Positions 33,690 through 39,391 of a DNA stretch of 39,391 nt are shown one piece after another. Both the position numbers and the translations under genes were made by a program. The stretch lies in assembly GCA_020852055.1 (NCBI GenBank), contig JADZBP010000170.1, forward strand, positions 1 through 39,391. The letters run 5' to 3'. Position 1 is the first letter of the stretch. Every line of letters starts with the position of its first letter. Source of the stretch: Candidatus Latescibacterota bacterium (GTDB lineage: Bacteria > Latescibacterota > UBA2968 > UBA8231). Under the pieces are notes generated by a model. That model saw only the letters and a program-made list of their open reading frames with translations, ran no database searches and was not told the origin of the DNA.

Positions 33690-33866
33690 CCGCGCCTAAC
33701 CACAAGATCTAGATTTGCGGATTTTCAGGAGAAAAAGAGGGGGGAAAAAACTGCAGGAAGGGGATGAAAAACTTTCCGCTATGGGCTCTCAGCGATGATG
33801 AAAGCGGCGGGAAGATGGCCCCATAGGCCTTTCGCGGGGAGCGGTTGGGAAGGGAAGTCCGCGTGG

Positions 33867-33895
33867 CGCAACGCCCCAACGTATGGGGCGTTGCG
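33867..33895 (+). other. Hairpin 1 of the repeat core
   Basis: 11-bp perfect stem CGCAACGCCCC/GGGGCGTTGCG with loop AACGTAT (33878-33884). Confidence 0.75.
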
Positions 33896-33929
33896 GGGGA
33901 TGGGTTTTGGGGGAGGGCAGCGCTTTTTG

Positions 33930-33958
33930 CGCCGCACACCATACGTTGGTGTGCGGCG
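33930..33958 (+). other. Hairpin 2 of the repeat core
   Basis: 11-bp perfect stem CGCCGCACACC/GGTGTGCGGCG with loop ATACGTT (33941-33947), the exact reverse complement of the hairpin 1 loop. Confidence 0.75.
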
Positions 33959-34021
33959 GGACGCGCCTTGGGAAAGAACGGAACGGGGTGCTCCCCGACG
34001 CGCCCCCCCTCTACCCCATCA

Positions 34022-35482
34022 TCAGAGCAACCGCTCCAGATTCGGCTTGCGCGCCCACTTGGGCACCATGCCGCGCAACCGGTAGCCCTGCTCCTCGATC
34101 AACCCCCAGCAGATCGTCCAGTCGCCAAAACTGCACAACACCTCGCCGCGCTGCGGCACTGGCGGGTCCAGCACCAGCGCCTCGCCGCGAAAGAGGGCCT
34201 GCACCTGCGGCCACTCCAGCATCACCCGCCGGCCCCGCATCCGATCCCCCCACAACGCCACCATACCCTGCGACAGGTAATAATGCTCCTGCTGACGGCG
34301 GGCCAGATGCAGACCGGCCCGCACGAAATAGGGAAAATGCGCCCGCATGCCCGCCGCGGCCCGCGGTTCCATCGCCAGATGGCGACCCTCCAGCACCAGG
34401 GCCTGCCCCTCGGGCAGCGCCAGTTCAAACCCCCAGCGCTCCTCCAGCGCCATCCGCACCGGCGCGGCCTGCGCCTCGTCGCCGTTTTCCTCCCACTCGA
34501 CCGCATCCCCCTCCACCAGATCCCACGCCGTGGGTTCCCGCTTGCGCAGCACGGCGACAAAGGCCCCCTCGGTCTGGTGCAGGTGCGGCCAGACCCGGGC
34601 CATCCGGACAAAACCCTCCGGGTAGCGGGCCGCCAGTTCGGGCGGCAGCGGTGCCGGCGCCAGGCCCGCCACTGGCAGCACTTCGATATTGGTGCCGTGA
34701 CGCCGCAGCAGCGCGGAGAGCACCTCCTCGTTCTCGACCAGGCTCAGCGAGCAGGTCGAGTACACCAGCACCCCGCCGGGCCGCAGCATGTGGAAGGCAG
34801 CCCGCAGCAGCCCTTTCTGCTGCTGGGCCTTGTGCGCCGCTTCCTCGGGCGACCAGTAGTCCAGCATCCGGGTGTCCTTGCACAGTACCCCGTCGCCGCT
34901 GCAGGGGGCGTCGAGCAACACCCGGTCGAAGTGGTTGTGGAAATAGCGGGCCAGCAGGCCGCCGGGCGCCTTGCTCAGCACCACATTGCCCACTGCACAG
35001 CGCTCCAGGTTGCCCACCAGCGAGGGCAGGCGGCTGCCGGCCGGCTCGTTGACCACCAGCAGCCCGGTGTTGCCCAGCCGGGCGGCGATCTGCGTCGCCT
35101 TGCCTCCCGGAGCGGCGGCCAGGTCCAGCACCCGCTCGCCGGGCTGCGGGTCCAGCGCCTCCACCGCCAGCGAGGGGGCCTTGGCCTGCAGGTAGAAGGC
35201 GCCCAGGGCGTGTTCGAGGGTGCGGCCCAGGCGCTGTTCCGAGTCGGCCAACACAAAGGCCTGCGCGCACCAGGGCACCGCCTCGGCGCGCTCGCGCAGC
35301 CACTCGCCCAGAGCCGGGGGCTGCAGCCGCAACGGGTTGAGCCTCAGGGTGGGAGGAGGGGGATCGAGGGCGGCGCGGCGGAACGCGGCGCGCTGCCCGT
35401 CGTCGGGGAGCAGTTGCTCCAGATGGCCCAGCAGGGCTTCGAGGCGGGTCGCTTCAGCGGCGGTAAAGGTCTCTTTGCGCAT
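34022..35482 (-). CDS. NOL1/NOP2/Sun-family RNA (cytosine-5) methyltransferase, RsmF-like
   Basis: 486 aa. LDLAAAPGGKATQIA is the SAM motif I; the two catalytic cysteines are in DAPCSGDG (motif IV) and YSTCSLS (motif VI). The first ~80 residues resemble the N-terminal RNA-binding segment (LRLNPLR). A C-terminal extension of ~170 residues, ending WARKPNLERLL, fits the PUA-like region of RsmF/YebU-type enzymes. It methylates a cytosine in rRNA or tRNA. It is divergent from the phosphoesterase gene with only 29 nt between starts. Confidence 0.92.
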   Translation of the reverse strand: MRKETFTAAEATRLEALLGHLEQLLPDDGQRAAFRRAALDPPPPTLRLNPLRLQPPALGEWLRERAEAVPWCAQAFVLADSEQRLGRTLEHALGAFYLQAKAPSLAVEALDPQPGERVLDLAAAPGGKATQIAARLGNTGLLVVNEPAGSRLPSLVGNLERCAVGNVVLSKAPGGLLARYFHNHFDRVLLDAPCSGDGVLCKDTRMLDYWSPEEAAHKAQQQKGLLRAAFHMLRPGGVLVYSTCSLSLVENEEVLSALLRRHGTNIEVLPVAGLAPAPLPPELAARYPEGFVRMARVWPHLHQTEGAFVAVLRKREPTAWDLVEGDAVEWEENGDEAQAAPVRMALEERWGFELALPEGQALVLEGRHLAMEPRAAAGMRAHFPYFVRAGLHLARRQQEHYYLSQGMVALWGDRMRGRRVMLEWPQVQALFRGEALVLDPPVPQRGEVLCSFGDWTICWGLIEEQGYRLRGMVPKWARKPNLERLL

Positions 35483-35511
35483 TCTACCACTTATGGTTTA
35501 ATTCGTCTGCA

Positions 35512-36240
35512 ATGACTGGCCAACCACCAAATTCTAGCGTCCTGCCCCAACCCCTGCAAGGCGCTCCGGGGTTTTCCTCCGCGTTCATCGTCAGCGATCT
35601 GCACCTGGGCTCTCCCTACTGCCATCATCGCCCCTTTCTGTCCTGGCTGGCGTCGCTGCCGGCGGGGGTGCCGCTGATCCTCAATGGCGACATCATCGAC
35701 GATCCCCGCGACCCCCTCGGCCCCGAACACCTGGCCGCGCTGCAGCGCCTGATCGCCGAGTCCCATCAACGCCCGCTGATCTGGGTGCACGGCAACCACG
35801 ACGAGGACCTGAACCTCGCCGACACCGGACAGATCCAGTTCGTCGGCCACTGGGCCATCGGCCGGCGCCTGCTGATCGTGCACGGCGACGACCTCGACGA
35901 GGTCATGCCCCGCCACCAGCTCTTCAAGAAGGTGTTCAAGGCGGTGCATCGCCTGCGAGTGAGGCTCGGTTTCCCCGACATACACGTGGCCCAGTACGCC
36001 AAGAAATGGGGGCTGCTCTACCGGGTGCTCAACCAGCATATCGCCCACAAGGCCCTGCGGGTGGCCCGCACCCAGGGCTTTGAGGCGGTGACCTGCGGCC
36101 ACACCCACGCGGCCATGGACCTGCAGGAGGAAGGCGCCCGCTACCTCAATACAGGTGCCTGGACCGAAGCCCCGCACCACTTCATCGCCGTCACTCCCGA
36201 CGAGATCCGGCTGTGTGTGTACCAGGACAGCGCCGCCTGA
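35512..36240 (+). CDS. Calcineurin-like phosphoesterase, UDP-2,3-diacylglucosamine hydrolase (LpxH)-like
   Basis: 242 aa. The dimetal motifs are all present: SDLHLG, GDIIDD, GNHDED, HGDD and CGHTH. This arrangement and size match the LpxH-like group common in FCB bacteria, which cleave UDP-2,3-diacylglucosamine in lipid A synthesis; other substrates cannot be excluded. No ribosome site is obvious before the ATG at 35512, so it may be leaderless, with TTTAAT as a possible -10 about 10 nt upstream. Its end overlaps the M23 frame. Confidence 0.85.
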   Translation: MTGQPPNSSVLPQPLQGAPGFSSAFIVSDLHLGSPYCHHRPFLSWLASLPAGVPLILNGDIIDDPRDPLGPEHLAALQRLIAESHQRPLIWVHGNHDEDLNLADTGQIQFVGHWAIGRRLLIVHGDDLDEVMPRHQLFKKVFKAVHRLRVRLGFPDIHVAQYAKKWGLLYRVLNQHIAHKALRVARTQGFEAVTCGHTHAAMDLQEEGARYLNTGAWTEAPHHFIAVTPDEIRLCVYQDSAA

Positions 36241-38450
36241 GCCGCTGTACCTGGATGCTCCTGCTGCTGACCGTGCAGGCCGGCGCCCAGACCGAGCTGC
36301 CCTGGCCCCTCGATCTCGACCGCGCCCTTTCCTCCACCTTTGGTGAAACCCGCCCCGCCGCCTTCCACGCCGGCATCGATCTGAAAACCCAGGGCAAAAC
36401 CGGGTTCGCGATACACGCCCCGGCCGCCGGGTATATACTGCGGGTGCGCACCTCGCCCTGGGGCTATGGCCGCTCGCTCTATGAGAAACTGGCCGACGGC
36501 CGCATCCTGGTCTACGGCCACCTGCAGGGTTTTGCCCCGCCCATCGCCGCCCGCGTCGCCAAAGCCCAGCACGCCAAACAGGCCTACACCGTGGACCTCG
36601 AGTTCCAGCCCGGCGAGTTGCCCATCGCCCAGGGCCAGCTCATCGCCTGGAGCGGCGACAGCGGCATCGGCCCGCCCCATCTGCACCTGGAGGTGCGCGA
36701 TGCCGACAACATCCCGCTCAACCCCCTGCTCCAGGGCTTCCGGGTGGCCGACACCCGGCCGCCGGTCATCGAGCGCCTGGCCCTGGTGCCGATGGGCCTG
36801 GAAAGCCTGGTTGGCGGCGGCCACCAGCCCGTCGGGGTACCGCTCAAGGACGGGGTGGATGGGTACCAGAGCGCCGATACCCTGCTCGTCAGCGGCCGCT
36901 TCGGCGTCAGCGCCCAGCTCTACGACCAGGCCGACGCAGCGGCCAACCAGCTGGCTCCCTACCGCCTCCGCCTCGAGGTGGACGGCCGGCCCCAGGTCAG
37001 TTCCACCTACGCGCGGGTCTCCTATACCGACGGCCACCAGGTCTTCCTCGACCGCTCCCGCCTCAGCTTCCCCGGCGGCAGCGGCGTCTTCTTCAACCTC
37101 TTTCGCCTGCCCGGAAACCGCCTCGAATTCTACGACCTGCCGCCCGGCGCCGACGGCCTGCTCTCCTGCGGGCTCGCCGCCGGCCAACTGCGCCACGGCC
37201 TGCACACGCTGGTGCTCGTGGCCGAGGATGTGGCCGGCAATAACTCCCGCGCCCGGCTTCAGGTACTGGTGGACGAGCTGCCGCGCATCACCGCTTTCCA
37301 GCTCCGCCCCGCAGGCAAGACCCTGCGGGTCCAGGCCCAGATCGACGACCCCGACAGCGAGGTGCTAGAGCTCGAACTGGCCAGGTCGGCCGATGGGCAG
37401 GTATGGCAACCCGAAGAGATCACCCAGGCCGTGCCCGGCCCCTGCGCCTGGCAGGTACCACTCAGACCGGGCCTCTGGCGGCTGCGCGCCCGCGACGAGG
37501 CCGGCGGCGAGGCCTTTGCCACCTGCAACCTGGACCCTGCCGCTGTCGGGGCCTCGCTCTCGCTTCAGCACCAGGCCTTCGCCGACTTCGCCGAGGTGCA
37601 GCTCACCAGCGACCGGCCCTTGGACACCCCACCCCTGCTGGCCTTTGCCGACGACCAGCGCCGCGACACCCTGGCCCTGCGGCAGACCGGCCTGCAGGAG
37701 TACCGCGTCGGTCTGCCCTTCAACCCCAGCGGTGGCCCGCTGACCATTCAACTCGCCAGCCGCGCCGCTCCCTCCCTGACCTTGCTCCAGCAGGAGGTGG
37801 TGCCCGCGCAGGAAACGCAGGTCCTCTGGGAGGAGGGCGACGCCCGGCTCCGCTTCCCCGCCAACAGCGCCTATGCGCCTTTCTTTCCCCAGGCCCGGCG
37901 CTTCACCCCGCCGCCAGCCACCGGCTTGGAGAGCACCGGGGTGGGCTACGCTTTCTCCCCCGAAGGGCTCAGCTTCGACCAGCAGGTCGAGGTCGGCCTG
38001 CGCTACGGCTCGGAGGTGGCCCAGCCCGAAAAGCTGGCGCTGTACCAGCAACTCGGCGAGGGGGAATGGTCCTTCGCGGGCAACCAGCTCGATCCCAACA
38101 CCCGCCTGGTGAGCGGCAAGGTGCGCCGCCTCCTGCGCTTCGCCCTCTTCAGCGACACCCAGCCCCCGGTGATCAGCGCCCTGCAACCGGCAGCCGGCGC
38201 CACCGTCGAGGAACGCCAGCCCCTGTTGCGCGCCCGGGTCGACGATATCGGCTCGGGGATCGGGCGGGAGGAGGATCTGACCCTGCGCCTGGACGGCAAA
38301 AAGCTCATCGCCGAATACGACCCCGAGGCCGGCACCCTCAGCGCCCAGCCCGAAGCGCCGCTCAAACCGGGGCGGCACCAGTGGGAGGTGGAGGTCCGCG
38401 ACCAGAGCGGCAATCAGGCCGCCGCCCGGGCCTCGTTTAGGATCAGGTAG
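36213..38450 (+). CDS. Secreted M23-family metallopeptidase with long C-terminal extension
   Basis: 745 aa if it starts at GTG 36213 (28-nt overlap with the previous gene); ATG 36255 would leave too short a signal peptide. The N-terminus has a basic RRLSR, hydrophobic MLLLLTV and an AGAQ cleavage site. The LytM/M23 zinc motifs are HAGID (His52) and HLHLE (His156, His158), so a peptidoglycan hydrolase fold is likely intact. Residues ~190-745 are rich in beta-strand patterns resembling Ig-like repeats (DTRPPVIERL and DTQPPVISAL), typical of cell-surface proteins. It probably acts in the periplasm or at the outer surface. Its 3' end overlaps the convergent LOG gene by 8 nt. Confidence 0.85.
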   Translation: MCVPGQRRLSRCTWMLLLLTVQAGAQTELPWPLDLDRALSSTFGETRPAAFHAGIDLKTQGKTGFAIHAPAAGYILRVRTSPWGYGRSLYEKLADGRILVYGHLQGFAPPIAARVAKAQHAKQAYTVDLEFQPGELPIAQGQLIAWSGDSGIGPPHLHLEVRDADNIPLNPLLQGFRVADTRPPVIERLALVPMGLESLVGGGHQPVGVPLKDGVDGYQSADTLLVSGRFGVSAQLYDQADAAANQLAPYRLRLEVDGRPQVSSTYARVSYTDGHQVFLDRSRLSFPGGSGVFFNLFRLPGNRLEFYDLPPGADGLLSCGLAAGQLRHGLHTLVLVAEDVAGNNSRARLQVLVDELPRITAFQLRPAGKTLRVQAQIDDPDSEVLELELARSADGQVWQPEEITQAVPGPCAWQVPLRPGLWRLRARDEAGGEAFATCNLDPAAVGASLSLQHQAFADFAEVQLTSDRPLDTPPLLAFADDQRRDTLALRQTGLQEYRVGLPFNPSGGPLTIQLASRAAPSLTLLQQEVVPAQETQVLWEEGDARLRFPANSAYAPFFPQARRFTPPPATGLESTGVGYAFSPEGLSFDQQVEVGLRYGSEVAQPEKLALYQQLGEGEWSFAGNQLDPNTRLVSGKVRRLLRFALFSDTQPPVISALQPAAGATVEERQPLLRARVDDIGSGIGREEDLTLRLDGKKLIAEYDPEAGTLSAQPEAPLKPGRHQWEVEVRDQSGNQAAARASFRIR

Positions 38451-39234
38451 AGGTCTGGCGGGAAAACTGCGGGGCGAGGCGCGCCTGCAGGAAGGCGAAG
38501 GCCTCTTCGGGAGTATCGGCCCAGGCCATGAGCTCGAGGTCCTTGGGGTCGACGGTGCCCCAGCGGCTCAGGGCCTGAAAATCGATCACCTCGTCCCAGA
38601 AGGCCCGCCCATAGATGAGCACCGGCATGCCGCGGCTGCGGCCCGTCTGGATGAGGGTGAGCACCTCGGCCAGTTCGTCGAGGGTGCCAAAGCCGCCGGG
38701 GAAGACCACCAGGGCGCAGGCCAGTTGCACGAACCAGAGCTTGCGCATGAAGAAGTAGTGGAACTCCAGGTTGAGGGCTTCGGTTATATAGGGGTTGGGC
38801 TGCTGCTCGTGCGGCAGGCTGATATTGAGCCCCACCGAACGACCGCCGGCGTCGGCGGCCCCCCGGTTGGCGGCCTCCATGATGCCGGGCCCGCCCCCGG
38901 AACACACCACAAAGGGCTCGCCGCCCAGTTGCCCCGCCCAGGTGGTCAGCAGTTGGGCCAGCCGGCGGGCATCCTCATAATAGTCGGACAGTTTGAGGCG
39001 GGTTTCGAGGCGCTGCAACTCCTCGGCGCCGGCCTGGTGCCGGCGGGCCTGGACCAGGGCGCGCTCCGCCTCGGCGCGCGAGGGGGCGCGGGCCGAGCCG
39101 AAGAAAACCACCACATTCTCGATGCGCTCCCGCTGGAAACGCTCCTCCGGCTCGAGGTACTCGGCCAGGATGCGCAGGGTGCGGGCGCCGGGGCTGGTGA
39201 GAAACTCGGGGTTGCGGTAAGCTTTGGTGGGCAT
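38443..39234 (-). CDS. LOG-family protein, long type
   Basis: 263 aa. NVVVFFGSARA, CSGGGPGIMEAAN and FPGGFGTLDEL are the LOG (TIGR00730) motifs, with an N-terminal extension of ~40 residues typical of the longer subgroup. Likely a nucleoside-monophosphate phosphoribohydrolase. It is only distantly like the short LOG protein at 20565-21107, so the two are probably different subfamilies, not a recent duplication. It starts 3 nt after the Mrp-like stop. Confidence 0.9.
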   Translation of the reverse strand: MPTKAYRNPEFLTSPGARTLRILAEYLEPEERFQRERIENVVVFFGSARAPSRAEAERALVQARRHQAGAEELQRLETRLKLSDYYEDARRLAQLLTTWAGQLGGEPFVVCSGGGPGIMEAANRGAADAGGRSVGLNISLPHEQQPNPYITEALNLEFHYFFMRKLWFVQLACALVVFPGGFGTLDELAEVLTLIQTGRSRGMPVLIYGRAFWDEVIDFQALSRWGTVDPKDLELMAWADTPEEAFAFLQARLAPQFSRQTST

Positions 39235-39237
39235 GGA

Positions 39238-39391
39238 TCAGCGCCGCACACCCGGCAGCGCCGTTACCAGCCGGCTGGCCAACTGCACCAGGGCCTGGCT
39301 GGCTGGCGCCTCCGGAATGGCCTTCACTATGGGCGTGCCCGTGTCGGCGCAGGCCCGCAGGCGCGGATCGAGCGGGATCTGGCCCAGCAAG
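39238..39391 (-). CDS. Mrp/NBP35-type P-loop ATPase (Fe-S cluster carrier), 5' truncated
   Basis: Only the last 50 codons are in the window. LLGQIPLDPRLRACADTGTP followed by IVKAIPEAP and ALVQLASRL is the conserved C-terminal block of Mrp/ApbC Fe-S carrier ATPases. The P-loop part lies beyond the window edge. Short remnant, but the block is distinctive. Confidence 0.8.
   Translation of the reverse strand, partial: LLGQIPLDPRLRACADTGTPIVKAIPEAPASQALVQLASRLVTALPGVRR

Larger units (their letters stand above)
33796..33997 (+). repeat. Dispersed modular repeat, copy 2
   Basis: Shares its left block (TGATGAA, GCGGCGGG, AGATG, GGGAAGGGAAGTCCGCGTGG to 33866) and right block (GGACGCGCCTTGGGA from 33959, then to TGCTCCCCG) with 10636-10789 on the opposite strand. 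Its ~90-bp core is unlike copy 1 and holds two strong hairpins. It lies in convergent intergenic DNA, 24 nt from the end of the RNA methyltransferase gene. Confidence 0.8.

Noticed and set aside
33766..33828. 20-codon + frame starting MKNFPLW with a good AGGAAGG ribosome-like site
   Set aside because: It runs into the dispersed repeat and has no other support; purine-rich DNA gives such sites by chance.

Overview
The window is a GC-rich bacterial chromosome segment with 33 protein genes, most of them packed into operons with 4-nt stop/start overlaps. The first ~0.95 kb looks visibly less GC-rich. No rRNA, tRNA or CRISPR array was seen. The host looks Gram-negative: it has an LpxH-like phosphoesterase and a secreted M23 peptidase, it makes menaquinone by the futalosine route, and it has a short (290-aa) RpoD-type sigma factor whose region 2 resembles that of Bacteroidetes/Chlorobi-type (FCB group) bacteria. 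An FCB-group or candidate-phylum bacterium is my best guess; no marker RNA is present to settle it.

Layout. 1-3218 (+): a truncated CPBP membrane protease, a 122-aa Pro/Gly/Ala-rich peptide, a subtilase fused to a DUF1611-like P-loop domain, and an acyl carrier protein. This could be an undescribed peptide or small-molecule system. 3205-10611 (-): a catabolic cluster with Zn- and Fe-alcohol dehydrogenases, SDR, LarA-like protein, MFS carrier, D-threonine-aldolase-like enzyme and HAD phosphatase. 10787-14239 (-): AIR-synthase-like protein, CobA-HemD fusion and HemC (tetrapyrrole). 14378-19529 (-): nitrogen module glnA, P-II, amtB and a NifA-type activator. 19790-23176: a UVR-motif protein, LOG, a J-domain protein, a 27-aa membrane peptide, the sigma factor and EIIA-Ntr. 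23542-25998 (-): an NtrC/NtrB-like pair. 25997-33332 (+): menG, mqnE, mqnC, mqnA, ubiA/mqnP, a YjhG/YagF dehydratase and ubiX. 33333-34021: a long intergenic region. 34022-39391: an RNA methyltransferase, LpxH-like, M23 peptidase, a second LOG, and a truncated Mrp ATPase.

The strongest hidden signal is regulatory. Three exact sigma-54 promoters (TGGCAC-N5-TTGC) lie in intergenic DNA on the correct strand: before amtB, before the EIIA-Ntr/sigma-factor operon, and in the 33.3-34.0 kb intergenic region. The last has a perfect IHF consensus and an inverted repeat upstream, and an intrinsic terminator about 200 nt downstream. It predicts a sigma-54-driven small RNA with three C-rich anti-Shine-Dalgarno-like motifs. 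Two sigma-54 activators are encoded here, and each has a matching candidate palindrome: CTACA-N4-TGTAG for the NifA-type protein and TGCAA-N3-TTGCA for the NtrC-type protein.

A two-copy dispersed repeat (10.6-10.8 kb and 33.8-34.0 kb) has conserved flanks and different cores. The core of the second copy holds two hairpins whose 7-nt loops are exact reverse complements. All functional assignments are from reading motifs by eye; no database search was run.
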